Below, one piece after another: positions 27,267-36,056 of a stretch of DNA of 36,085 nt. Every line of letters starts with the position of its first letter. Position 1 is the stretch's first letter. The notes below the pieces were generated by a model. The model had not been told where the DNA came from. It saw only the letters and a program-made list of their open reading frames with translations, and made no database searches. The position numbers and the translations under genes were made by a program. Origin of the DNA: Candidatus Staskawiczbacteria bacterium (GTDB taxonomy: Bacteria; Patescibacteriota; Minisyncoccia; Minisyncoccales; Staskawiczbacteraceae); NCBI GenBank assembly GCA_903831095.1, contig CAIKWD010000012.1, positions 1 to 36,085 of the forward strand, written 5' to 3'.

Positions 27267-28538
27267 TTATTTTTGTACTTTATTTTTAAGTTCTTTAATC
27301 TCCTTTTTTAATTCTACCATTTTTAATTCCCGTCCGGCCATTAATTTGTTTGACCTTTCCAAAGTATCTTGCGCTTTTTTTTGTTCGGTAATATCTAAAG
27401 AAAAACCAATAACGCCAATTATATTGTTTTGCTTGTCATAGTATGGAATTTTATCAGTTTGAAGCCACAAATCTCCTTCGGGTGTTTTTATGGGCTCAAT
27501 AATATTCCTCTTTGGCTTTCCAAATTTTATAACCTCCAAGTCATCCTTGAAAAAAGCATCAGCTTGTTCCTTGGGGTATAAATCTGACAAAGATTTTCCT
27601 TCAAGCTCTTCCTTGTTTTTTTCCATTCTCGCGCAGTAAGATTCATTGACTTTAACAAGCCTATTTTCTTTGTCTTTATAAAAAACCCAGGCCGGAATGG
27701 CATCAAAAATAGTTTGCAATTCCTGAGTTTTTTCTTCAAGTTTATTTTCTATATTTTTGCGCTCAGTAATATCACGAAAAATACCTAACTGAATTTTTTT
27801 TCCTTTAAAATCAAACAGCGAACTATTAACATCAACATAATAAACACTGCCGTCTTTTGCTTTTACGGGGATATCTTTAGCCAAAGAAAATTCCCCTTTT
27901 GCCTGCCTTTCAAACTGATCTAAAACATAAGAAAGATCTTTTTCTGGGTGAATGTCTACTACTCCCAATTTAGTTATCTCTTCTGGGCTATATTTAAGCT
28001 TTGTACACAAGGCCTTATTTGCCATAACAAACTTCTTTGTTTCTATGTCAGCCAATATCATTCCATCCACTGCCGAATCAAATAAAACTCTAAAAACTTT
28101 CTCAGATTCCTGCATAAGCAATTGTTTCTCAAAATTCTTTCTCTCAGTAATATCGTCTGAAATCCCCAATAAATATACAGGTTTTCCCTTTTCGTCAAGA
28201 ATTGGAATTTTTTTTGTATGCAAAATTCTAGCACCCTTATAGCGAGTTTGAATTGGTTCTTCCGGAATATCCAAAACTATTTCACCGTTTAACGTTGCAC
28301 GGTCTTTAGCAATGAAAAAATCTGCTTGGTCTTTAGGAAAAAAATCATAGTCATTTTTTCCTATCATATCTTTTCTGGGATAACCTAATAATTCTTCGCC
28401 CGCTTTATTAAATAATACAAAGCGTAACTCTTTAGCCTCCTTCACAAAAATCATATCCGGAACATTATCCACGATCGATTTAAAAAAAGCTAGCTGCTCA
28501 TGATTAAAATTATAATTATTATCTTTATTATTTTCCAT
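27267..28538 (-). CDS. Triple-PAS sensor protein without kinase domain
   Basis: Three PAS/PAC units, each ending in G...DITE(R/Q)K; C-terminal coiled coil RSNKLMAGRELKMVELKKEIKELKNKVQK. Confidence 0.88.
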   Translation of the reverse strand: MENNKDNNYNFNHEQLAFFKSIVDNVPDMIFVKEAKELRFVLFNKAGEELLGYPRKDMIGKNDYDFFPKDQADFFIAKDRATLNGEIVLDIPEEPIQTRYKGARILHTKKIPILDEKGKPVYLLGISDDITERKNFEKQLLMQESEKVFRVLFDSAVDGMILADIETKKFVMANKALCTKLKYSPEEITKLGVVDIHPEKDLSYVLDQFERQAKGEFSLAKDIPVKAKDGSVYYVDVNSSLFDFKGKKIQLGIFRDITERKNIENKLEEKTQELQTIFDAIPAWVFYKDKENRLVKVNESYCARMEKNKEELEGKSLSDLYPKEQADAFFKDDLEVIKFGKPKRNIIEPIKTPEGDLWLQTDKIPYYDKQNNIIGVIGFSLDITEQKKAQDTLERSNKLMAGRELKMVELKKEIKELKNKVQK

Positions 28539-28604
28539 TAAAGTTTATTATTTTATTAAGTATAACCCTTTCCTTAAAAAATAAACAACAAGTTATCAAC
28601 ACCA

Positions 28605-28637
28605 TACAAAAAACCGCCTAAATTGAAAGGAGGATTT
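28605..28637 (-). terminator. Probable terminator of the C39-like peptidase gene
   Basis: CCGCCT...AGGAGG (one mismatch) with U-run on the minus strand. Confidence 0.5.
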
Positions 28638-28638
28638 A

Positions 28639-29145
28639 TTATCTGTATATCATAATAATCTGACGGATAATAAGTTCATTTGGTTTTAGATATTTACCTT
28701 TAAAGTCAAACCAAACTTTCATAAAATCATTATTTTTAATCTTTCTAATTTTACCTATCTCGGGATCCTGAAGGTAAATAAATTTATCATCTAGGCCACA
28801 AACAACCGAATAATGTCCATCTGCAACCTTGTCATCACTATAATCTTTTCTTCCGCGCGTAAACCAATCAACAATCACTGGAACCTCCCTATCCAACCAT
28901 TTTTTAATATCTTTAAAACTGCTGTTATTTTTGACAATAACCTTAAAGCCCAATTTTTGGGCTGTTTTTGTTATTCCTTTGTCATCTACGCCCAAACCCT
29001 TTTTCCACCCAGCCATCCTGGCCAATTCTTTTTCTGTCTTTTCGACGCCATAATAGCCCAAAACTATTTTAAGTGAAGCCGGCCCGCACATATCTTGATG
29101 CAAAGTTTCCTGAAAAGGTTTTATTTTCAACATAATTTTACTCAT
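28639..29145 (-). CDS. C39-like cysteine peptidase domain protein
   Basis: HQDMCGPASLKIVLGYYGV (Cys), DGHYSVVCGLDDKFIYLQDPEIG (His, Asp). Confidence 0.85.
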   Translation of the reverse strand: MSKIMLKIKPFQETLHQDMCGPASLKIVLGYYGVEKTEKELARMAGWKKGLGVDDKGITKTAQKLGFKVIVKNNSSFKDIKKWLDREVPVIVDWFTRGRKDYSDDKVADGHYSVVCGLDDKFIYLQDPEIGKIRKIKNNDFMKVWFDFKGKYLKPNELIIRQIIMIYR

Positions 29146-29169
29146 ATTTTTAGTTAAACTTATATTAAT

Positions 29170-29985
29170 CTACCTCTCCATAAAAAGTTTTACTTTGTCT
29201 TTATTTATTCTCTGTTGCCATGATTTAACATTTGTTTCATTTTTTTTGACGTTGCCCTCTTTCAAGGAAGTACTTACTATGGTTCCGTTCGCATATTGCA
29301 ATAACTTCTTGACATTTGATGAATCTGCACCGCTACCAACCAAAATTGGAAAACCTTCGATGGTATTCCTAACAGCTTCTAGATCTTTTAGATCAGGGGC
29401 GTCGCCCGTCCATTTTCCGGTAACGATTAATGCATCCGAACCAAATTTCATGGCTTTTTGTGCTGATTCTTCTATAGATTTACTTTCTAACATTTCTGCA
29501 TGCTTTACATGTATGTCTGTAAATACCGCAACGTTTTCTGCTCCTATCTTTTTACGATATTTTAAAACAGATTTTGGGTCTGCAAAAATATCACCATAGC
29601 TTGTTCGCACGCTATCGACAAAAACCGGCACTCGGATGAATTCAGCGCCAATACTTTTTGCTATTAATAAAGCTGATTTATAATCATTCCATAAAACGCT
29701 AACACCCACAGGAACTTTTGCTTTCTTTTTTATTTCTTTTCCCAGACGAGTCATCATATTGACTATTTCCTTCTCAACAAATATCTTATGTGGAATATCA
29801 TAATTATTCTCAATTATCACACCATCAACTCCGCCCCCTTGGAAGGCCGTTAAATCTTCTAAGGAGTTTTTAAGAATAACCTCGTATCCGGGAAAATCTT
29901 TATAACCGAAAAGCGGTGCAAAATGTATTGCTCCTATTGTAATATTTCTATCCTTATTAAAAATCTCACTTAGGCTGTTTTTCAT
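29170..29985 (-). CDS. BtpA/SgcQ family protein
   Basis: TIGAIHFAPLFGYKDFPGYE...GGVDGVIIENNYDIPHK...VPVGVSVLWNDYKSALLIAKSIGAEFIRVPVFVD...ALIVTGKWTGDAPDL. Confidence 0.88.
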   Translation of the reverse strand: MKNSLSEIFNKDRNITIGAIHFAPLFGYKDFPGYEVILKNSLEDLTAFQGGGVDGVIIENNYDIPHKIFVEKEIVNMMTRLGKEIKKKAKVPVGVSVLWNDYKSALLIAKSIGAEFIRVPVFVDSVRTSYGDIFADPKSVLKYRKKIGAENVAVFTDIHVKHAEMLESKSIEESAQKAMKFGSDALIVTGKWTGDAPDLKDLEAVRNTIEGFPILVGSGADSSNVKKLLQYANGTIVSTSLKEGNVKKNETNVKSWQQRINKDKVKLFMER

Positions 29986-30379
29986 GTCTAATTATTTGGC
30001 GTACTTTTTCTTTAATTTCATCTCTAACTCTTCTATGATTCTCTATACTTGTGTCATAAGGGTCATCAATATTCCAAAAAGTTATTTTATTGGAATCTAA
30101 TAAAAACTTGTGCCATCTCTCTTTTGGACACATTACAAAAATTCTATCAGCGTTGTTTGTCATTTCCACTGTTACAGATTTAACAATCTTTTCTAACATA
30201 TCAATTTTCTCCTCCTCCATTATCTGAATAACCTCTTTTGTCGGATGAGAGTACTTCAAGGAAGTAGAATCTGAAATGCCAGCACTGGATGCGTCTCCGG
30301 ATTTAGTAAAATAATTATAATACCCTTCTGCTATTTGACTTCTACAAATATTTCCACAACAAATAAATAATATTTTCAT
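29966..30379 (-). CDS. Low-molecular-weight phosphotyrosine phosphatase / arsenate reductase-like protein
   Basis: ILFICCGNICRSQIAEGYYNYF (CX5R) and WNIDDPYDTSIENHRRVRDEI. Confidence 0.85.
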   Translation of the reverse strand: MKILFICCGNICRSQIAEGYYNYFTKSGDASSAGISDSTSLKYSHPTKEVIQIMEEEKIDMLEKIVKSVTVEMTNNADRIFVMCPKERWHKFLLDSNKITFWNIDDPYDTSIENHRRVRDEIKEKVRQIIRHEKQPK

Positions 30380-30393
30380 GTTTTAATCCTAAC

Positions 30394-30420
30394 AAAAAAC
30401 CACCTTAATTAAAAGGTGGA
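30394..30420 (-). terminator. Terminator hairpin (copy 1)
   Basis: AAAAAACCACCTTaattaAAAGGTGG; nearly identical to 31223-31249. Confidence 0.75.
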
Positions 30421-30462
30421 TTTAGTTTACACTGAACCTGTGAAGCGTCGCACAATGGAGTT

Positions 30463-30588
30463 GCAGTGGGCTTTGGACAATATTAGAACCGCTATTCAGC
30501 AGAATTTATGCCCCGTTTAGCCCACTTAATTACTTCTTTATATCGCAAATTTAACTAAAATGTCAGTATTTACTGGCATGACTTAATC
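30463..30588. repeat. Intergenic repeat, copy 1
   Basis: About 126 bp, highly similar to 31669-31794. Confidence 0.8.
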
Positions 30589-30624
30589 TATATTTACTCC
30601 CAAAAAACTCAAACAGTTTTACGA

Positions 30625-31206
30625 TTATTTCTCAAAAGTATTAATACTAAATTTTTTGAGTTCTATGGTTATGGGTAATATGGGAAGACCAAGAATATTA
30701 AAATAATCACCTTCAATTTTTTCTACAAATAATCCACCTAGATGTTGTATGGCATAAGCTCCGGCAAACTCTAGTGGTTCTCCTGTGGCAATATAGGCAT
30801 CTATTTCTTCGTCGGAAATATCTCTAAAATATACTTTCGTTTCAATTGATTTTGAAATCTGTTTATTTGTTTTTGTATCAATTATTGTAAATCCGGTTAT
30901 AACAGAATGATCCCTGCTACTGAGTTTTTGCAACATATATTTAGCTCTTTCGGGCGTTTTCGGTTTTCCAAAAACTTCTCCGTCCACTGCAACAATTGTA
31001 TCTGCTGAAATAATAATTGAATCTTTGTACCTTTGTGCCACATCTTTAGCTTTACCCAAAGACAAAAATTCCGCCAATTTTTTTGGTTCCATTTTTAAAG
31101 TCATATCCTCCTCATAACTACTTGGATCTATTTCAAACTCCAATCCGATTTGTTTCAGTAAATCTTTTCTTCTAGGCGACTGCGATGCTAAAATTATCTT
31201 TTTCAT
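30625..31206 (-). CDS. maf: Maf-family nucleotide pyrophosphatase
   Basis: KKIILASQSPRRKDLLKQIGLEFEI...IISADTIVAVDGEVFGKPKTPERAKYMLQKLSSRDHSVITGF. Confidence 0.96.
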   Translation of the reverse strand: MKKIILASQSPRRKDLLKQIGLEFEIDPSSYEEDMTLKMEPKKLAEFLSLGKAKDVAQRYKDSIIISADTIVAVDGEVFGKPKTPERAKYMLQKLSSRDHSVITGFTIIDTKTNKQISKSIETKVYFRDISDEEIDAYIATGEPLEFAGAYAIQHLGGLFVEKIEGDYFNILGLPILPITIELKKFSINTFEK

Positions 31207-31222
31207 ATTTACTTATCCTATC

Positions 31223-31249
31223 AAAAAACCACCTTAATTAAAAGGTGGC
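31223..31249 (-). terminator. Terminator of the GIY-YIG gene (copy 2)
   Basis: AAAAAACCACCTTaattaAAAGGTGG. Confidence 0.8.
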
Positions 31250-31259
31250 TTTCTGATAT

Positions 31260-31520
31260 TTATCTTACAAAATATTCCTTCAACATTGTCATTAATGTCG
31301 TCCTCCCTTTGTTAGTTTTCAAATATTCTTCCCTCCTTTTTGCATCCTTCATATTCGCATATGCTTCATAGTGAATGAGCTCTAATGGTTTATAAAACTT
31401 TGTCGATTTTACAAAACCACCATTATGATATTTGACTCTTTCTTTTAAATCCTCCGAATAACCAACATATATAAAATCTTTATCTTTATTATATAAAATA
31501 TAAACGTAAAAAAATTTCAT
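31260..31520 (-). CDS. GIY-YIG domain protein (UPF0213-like)
   Basis: FFYVYILYNKDKDFIYVGYSEDLKERVKYHNGG...DAKRREEYLKTNKG. Confidence 0.93.
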   Translation of the reverse strand: MKFFYVYILYNKDKDFIYVGYSEDLKERVKYHNGGFVKSTKFYKPLELIHYEAYANMKDAKRREEYLKTNKGRTTLMTMLKEYFVR

Positions 31521-31558
31521 AGTTCTTTGACGGGTACAATTCTATACCAGTCTTTGGA

Positions 31559-31668
31559 CAGGTACCATACGGTACCTGCCTGCGTCCCCATCGGCGTCTC
31601 TGACTTCGCTTCGACAGATGCAAGACTGCATCTGTCTTCTGGCGAAGCCAGGCGCCGTATGGTGCCTG
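31559..31668. repeat. Composite palindromic element, about 110 bp
   Basis: CAGGTACCATACGGTACCTG (31559-31578) and CAGGCGCCGTATGGTGCCTG (31649-31668) flank nested stems CTGACTTCGC/GCGAAGCCAG and GACAGATGCA/TGCATCTGTC. Confidence 0.75.
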
Positions 31669-31794
31669 GCAGTGGGCTTTGGACAATGTTAGAACCGCTA
31701 TTCAAGCGAGTTTATATACCGTTTAGCCTACTTAATTACTTATTTATATCTCAAATTTAACCAAAATGCCAATGTTTACTGGCATAGATTAGTT
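31669..31794. repeat. Intergenic repeat, copy 2
   Basis: gcagtgggctttggacaatgttagaaccgctattc... aligned to 30463-30588. Confidence 0.8.
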
Positions 31795-31805
31795 TAGGTT
31801 TGTCT

Positions 31806-31858
31806 AAACACACGATGGCAGGTTTTGTTTATTAAAGCAAAATCACCGCTGTGTGTTT
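31806..31858 (-). terminator. Long hairpin downstream of the Cys-rich gene
   Basis: AAACACAC/GTGTGTTT outer stem with TTTTG/CAAAA inner stem. Confidence 0.6.
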
Positions 31859-31878
31859 TATTAACTCCCGACAAATAT

Positions 31879-33627
31879 TTATGCTACTTCTGCCTTATAG
31901 CAATCTTCACAGTAAACTATTTCTTTTCGGTCAGATGCATAAGACGTTTCAAATTCGTTTGAGCATTTTCCGGTGTGTTGTGGATGCTGTTTATCGCACA
32001 TACATTGCCTGTGCCAAAGATTAATAGGATTTCTCAATTGAAAATTATCAAAATTTCTTGTGTTCGGACACTTCCTGGGCAAGGGGATGCCAAATTTTCT
32101 ATAAACCCCTAGTTCATCTTTGGTTATTTTAAAAGCCATGGAACAATTATGTTCTTTGGCTTTTTCTTTGTCTTTATCCCAGGCCTCGCAAAGTATTATT
32201 TCCTTTAATATTGAATCATCTACCTCCATAATCGTATCTGGTAATTCATCCCATTTTTTTGTAGGCTTGTATTCTTTATCTCCCGTTTCTTGCCAAGGAT
32301 ATTTAAGTTCTTCAGCTTGCTTTTTAGTTATAGGAGAATACTCTTGCGCTATTGTTTCGTTGTAAGCAAACGGTGAAAGTTCTAATGGAAAAAATTCACC
32401 ATACCCATACTTCCTTCCGGCTTTATCTATGTAAGGCTTCTCTTGCATTTGGGCAATAATTTTATCCTTCATTTCTTGGTATGTGTTCTCGTCGTACTGC
32501 TTATTTAAAATACAGTATTTTTTGTGGTTTAAGGATATAGAGCCAAAACAATTTTCAACGCTAAAGCAATCAACAAGATAGTTAGTATCGGAATGGTTTT
32601 CCCCGTTTAATGAAAATCGACACATTGAAGAAAAATCAATATTAACCGATTCATAACCTAACTCCCCGGCGTTTACCCCATAGGTATCCATGGTGTCCTT
32701 TTGCCCCTTAAAGGCAACTGTGACATACTTAGCATTTTCTGCGCCCTGAACCATGAAGCCATAATGAACGTTTTTTGCCTCTAAAATAAAATTCCCGGAG
32801 ACATTTACATTATGCTCACCGATTAAACTCCTGTGAACGGCCTTATCTCGAATTGTTTTCCTAAATTCCAAAAATCTTTTTTCTAGCAATGTGTAAGAGC
32901 TTAAGGTGGCGTCTTTCATACGCATAAATTCCTCTTTCGAAACTGGCTGGTTAAAAATGTGGTAGCTTTTATTCCTAAGGTTGTAACAAAATAGACAATT
33001 TTGACAATTTCGGCAGTCATATAGAAATGCCGAATCAGCGCATCCTGTGCAGTTTTGAGAATAATGCGTTTTATAGCATTTGTTACTATCTATAAGATGC
33101 AAACAACCTTCGCTATTGTCGACAGACCAACAATCCCAACAATCTTTACATTCAGACAAAACTTTACTGTAACCGCAATTTTCCGAAAACCAGCTTCCAA
33201 ACATCAAATAACAATCTTTAAGGCGGGCCGTATGATTACAATAATCGCTGTTTACGTTCTGAGATGCGTAGAGCGCTGGCCTTGGAACTTCGCGTTGCAA
33301 CAAAGCAAACTGTTCAAAAAAGTTTTTTGAAAAATCATATTCTCTGCCATATTTTAGCTGGTCCCAATTATCTGACCACCAACATTCGTGGCAATAAACT
33401 GGAAAAGGAGCTTCTGCCTTGAACATAGAAATTATTGATTTGTTGCACAAACTACACGTTCGCTTGTATAACGACCTCTCATTTCGCCAGACTAATCTTC
33501 TAGGAAAACGGCACTTCCAACACCAAGTTGGCGCCGGAACTTTCATTTTTTCGTAAAAATCAAAATCTTCCGGTTCAATAATGAACTCATTTTTACAATT
33601 TTGGCAATTACAAGTTTCTGAATTCAT
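31879..33627 (-). CDS. Large Cys-rich conserved hypothetical protein, multiple zinc-ribbon-like CxxC
   Basis: 582 aa; CNCQNC, CWKC, CSLC, CHEC, CKDC, CTGC, CRNCQNCLFC, EIVYCEDCYKAEVA. Confidence 0.85.
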   Translation of the reverse strand: MNSETCNCQNCKNEFIIEPEDFDFYEKMKVPAPTWCWKCRFPRRLVWRNERSLYKRTCSLCNKSIISMFKAEAPFPVYCHECWWSDNWDQLKYGREYDFSKNFFEQFALLQREVPRPALYASQNVNSDYCNHTARLKDCYLMFGSWFSENCGYSKVLSECKDCWDCWSVDNSEGCLHLIDSNKCYKTHYSQNCTGCADSAFLYDCRNCQNCLFCYNLRNKSYHIFNQPVSKEEFMRMKDATLSSYTLLEKRFLEFRKTIRDKAVHRSLIGEHNVNVSGNFILEAKNVHYGFMVQGAENAKYVTVAFKGQKDTMDTYGVNAGELGYESVNIDFSSMCRFSLNGENHSDTNYLVDCFSVENCFGSISLNHKKYCILNKQYDENTYQEMKDKIIAQMQEKPYIDKAGRKYGYGEFFPLELSPFAYNETIAQEYSPITKKQAEELKYPWQETGDKEYKPTKKWDELPDTIMEVDDSILKEIILCEAWDKDKEKAKEHNCSMAFKITKDELGVYRKFGIPLPRKCPNTRNFDNFQLRNPINLWHRQCMCDKQHPQHTGKCSNEFETSYASDRKEIVYCEDCYKAEVA

Positions 33628-33668
33628 ATTATCTTATCCTGCCATAAATAATATTTATTGGGTTAATT

Positions 33669-34088
33669 TTATTCATCCACTGTTTTATCCTTCCACTCTC
33701 TTCCCGTCAATTTTTTATAAGCTTCGATGTAGACGCGTATTCTTTCCTCTAAATATTGGTTCCGTGTTTTGTCGAGTTTAAACGATTTTAACTCTTTTTC
33801 AAGAGTTGTAATTTGATTTCCTAGCTCTTCAACGTTCATAGCTTCCAAGGAATTTCCGCCAACATTGCTATATTCATTTAGCGTCCTACCAGTCAATTTT
33901 GTAAATGCATCAGAGTATTTTTCTGTCTCAGCGTCTATTCTTTCTACTTCAGCCTCGTTCCTTCCGTGTCGAAAAGCATCCGATGCCCGCTCCATTAAAT
34001 CATATATTTTACCTATAAGTTCTTCTGCGGTCATATCTTCTGGACCTTTTTCATTTTTTGAATCTTTTTCTTCTGGATTTGTTGCCAT
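33669..34088 (-). CDS. Hypothetical acidic helical protein with internal duplication
   Basis: 139 aa; MTAEELIGKIYDL...YSDAFTKLTGRTLNE and MNVEELGNQITTL...YIEAYKKLTGREWKD. Confidence 0.75.
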   Translation of the reverse strand: MATNPEEKDSKNEKGPEDMTAEELIGKIYDLMERASDAFRHGRNEAEVERIDAETEKYSDAFTKLTGRTLNEYSNVGGNSLEAMNVEELGNQITTLEKELKSFKLDKTRNQYLEERIRVYIEAYKKLTGREWKDKTVDE

Positions 34089-34136
34089 AAATTTTTAAAC
34101 TAATTATTTTTTATTACCTTTCTTTTTATTCTATAT

Positions 34137-34847
34137 TTATCTTCCTCCGAAGTAAATATTTTTTATTTTTTCGTTGCTCAATATTTCTTTTCCTCCGTGC
34201 AATGCGACTTCTCCATCTTCCAGAATATACGTTCTATGAGCAATGCCTACCGCTTGCTTGGCATTTTGTTCAACAATAATTATAGAAATCCCCTCTTTAT
34301 TTATCTCAACAATTTTTTCAAATACTTCTTTCATGACCTTCGGAGCTAACCCCAAAGAAGGCTCGTCTAAAAGTAAAATCTCAGGATCTTGTATCAATGC
34401 CCGGCCAATAGCCAGCATCTGCTGTTGTCCGCCGGAGAGATTACCAGCCAATTCTTTACTTTTCTCCTGTAATTCTGGAAATTTAGCATAAACATCTTTT
34501 AAATTCCTTTTGATTACTTCTCTATCTCCCATTACATAAGCCCCCATCTCCAAATTTTCTTCCACAGTTAAATTCGGGAAAACCTGTCTACCTTGTGGCA
34601 CATAAGAAACTCCTTCTTGTATTAACTGGTAAGTTGGCAACTTGGTAATATCTTTATCTTTAAAAATAATCTTGCCGGAATAAATATCGCACAAATTAAA
34701 AATACTTTTAACTAGGGTTGACTTGCCTGCTCCATTTGGTCCGATAATCGCCACAATCTCTGCTGCTCCCAACTCAAAATCAATTCCTTTTAGGATTTCT
34801 GTCCCCGCATACCCAGCTTTTAAATTATTTATTTTCAGCATACTCAT
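34137..34847 (-). CDS. livF: Branched-chain amino acid ABC transporter ATP-binding protein LivF
   Basis: IIGPNGAGKSTLVKSIFNL; GVSYVPQGRQVFPNLTVEENLEMGAY; NLSGGQQQMLAIGRALIQDPEILLLDEPSLGLAP. Confidence 0.95.
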   Translation of the reverse strand: MSMLKINNLKAGYAGTEILKGIDFELGAAEIVAIIGPNGAGKSTLVKSIFNLCDIYSGKIIFKDKDITKLPTYQLIQEGVSYVPQGRQVFPNLTVEENLEMGAYVMGDREVIKRNLKDVYAKFPELQEKSKELAGNLSGGQQQMLAIGRALIQDPEILLLDEPSLGLAPKVMKEVFEKIVEINKEGISIIIVEQNAKQAVGIAHRTYILEDGEVALHGGKEILSNEKIKNIYFGGR

Positions 34848-34873
34848 TTTTATAATTTTATCACAAATTAATT

Positions 34874-34903
34874 AAAAAGTAGAGGTTTGGCCCCCTACTT
34901 TTT
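34874..34903 (-). terminator. Hairpin downstream of the livJ-like gene
   Basis: AAAAAGTAG...CTACTTTTT. Confidence 0.7.
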
Positions 34904-34928
34904 ATGTGATATCTGAAAATTAATAATT

Positions 34929-36056
34929 CTACTTTACCACGGAGGCTACACCGTTGTGGACAATATAAACACTATAGTTTGCGCCGACTAAATCTCCATT
35001 ACTATCAAAGGATATCTTATCTGCTGAAACCCCACCGTTATAAACCGTCTTATACAACTCATTCTTAATCTTTGTAGGATCAACTCCAACTTTACTTATC
35101 ACTTGAGCAAGAATTTTTATAGAATCATATGCTTCAGGTGAGCAGATTGTAGTTTCACCGCCAGTTTTGGCTTTCATATCAGCAATAAATGTAGCTGTAA
35201 GCGGAGTTGCAACAGTTGTATACATGTCCCCCTCTCCGGCAGATCCTAATCCAGACCAAAGCTTAGCATCTCCCCAGGCATCAGCACCAAAAAATGGAAC
35301 AGTAATTCCAACTTCTTTGGCTTGTTTTATTATTACCGATGTTTCACCTTGCATTGCCAAAGAGTAAATTAATTCTGGGTTTGCATTTTTAACTTTTGTA
35401 AGTTGCGTCCTAAAATCTGTACTGCCCTGCGCACCCGACTCATCAGCAACAATGGTGCCACCCAACTTCTTAAATGCATCTATAAAAACACTTCTGATTC
35501 CCATAGCATAATCTATTTGAGTATATAACAGAGCTACTTTCTTTTTTCCTAGGGTGTTGTAGATGTAATTTGCAGCAAAAGTTCCCTGATAGTTATCAGA
35601 CGGATAATTGCGGAAAATGTAATCTCCGGCGTTAGTTATAGCAGGATTCGAGGAGCATGGAGAAAGAACAACTGTTTTTGCCTTCTCGGCCGTTGCCATA
35701 AAGGCCATTGTTTCTCCAGAACATACTCCGCCCAAGATCACCGGAACATTATCAACGTTTATTAATTTGTTTGCGGCGGTGCTGGCAGCAGTACCCGTAC
35801 ATTGACCATCTTCATAAATTACTTGCATTGGTTGACCATTAATTCCACCGGCTTTATTTACTTCATCAACTGCAAGTTGAACTGCAGCTTGTTCATTTTG
35901 ACCGATGCTAGCGGCATCACCTGTTAAAGGCCCGATAAATCCAATTTTAACTGGACCGTTTAATTTCGCACCTTGGTTATTCGTTAATAAATAACCTCCA
36001 ACTAAAACTACGACGATAACGACTACCCACAAAACTATTTTCGCTGTTTTGCTCAT
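34929..36056 (-). CDS. Branched-chain amino acid ABC transporter substrate-binding protein (LivJ-like)
   Basis: KIGFIGPLTGDAASIGQNEQAAVQLAVDEVNKAGGINGQPMQVIYEDGQCTGTAASTAANKLI. Confidence 0.93.
   Translation of the reverse strand: MSKTAKIVLWVVVIVVVLVGGYLLTNNQGAKLNGPVKIGFIGPLTGDAASIGQNEQAAVQLAVDEVNKAGGINGQPMQVIYEDGQCTGTAASTAANKLINVDNVPVILGGVCSGETMAFMATAEKAKTVVLSPCSSNPAITNAGDYIFRNYPSDNYQGTFAANYIYNTLGKKKVALLYTQIDYAMGIRSVFIDAFKKLGGTIVADESGAQGSTDFRTQLTKVKNANPELIYSLAMQGETSVIIKQAKEVGITVPFFGADAWGDAKLWSGLGSAGEGDMYTTVATPLTATFIADMKAKTGGETTICSPEAYDSIKILAQVISKVGVDPTKIKNELYKTVYNGGVSADKISFDSNGDLVGANYSVYIVHNGVASVVK

Noticed and set aside
31489-31760. Short ORFs (62-77 aa) across the composite palindrome
   Set aside because: Translations of palindromic repeat DNA in several frames on both strands; no coding evidence.
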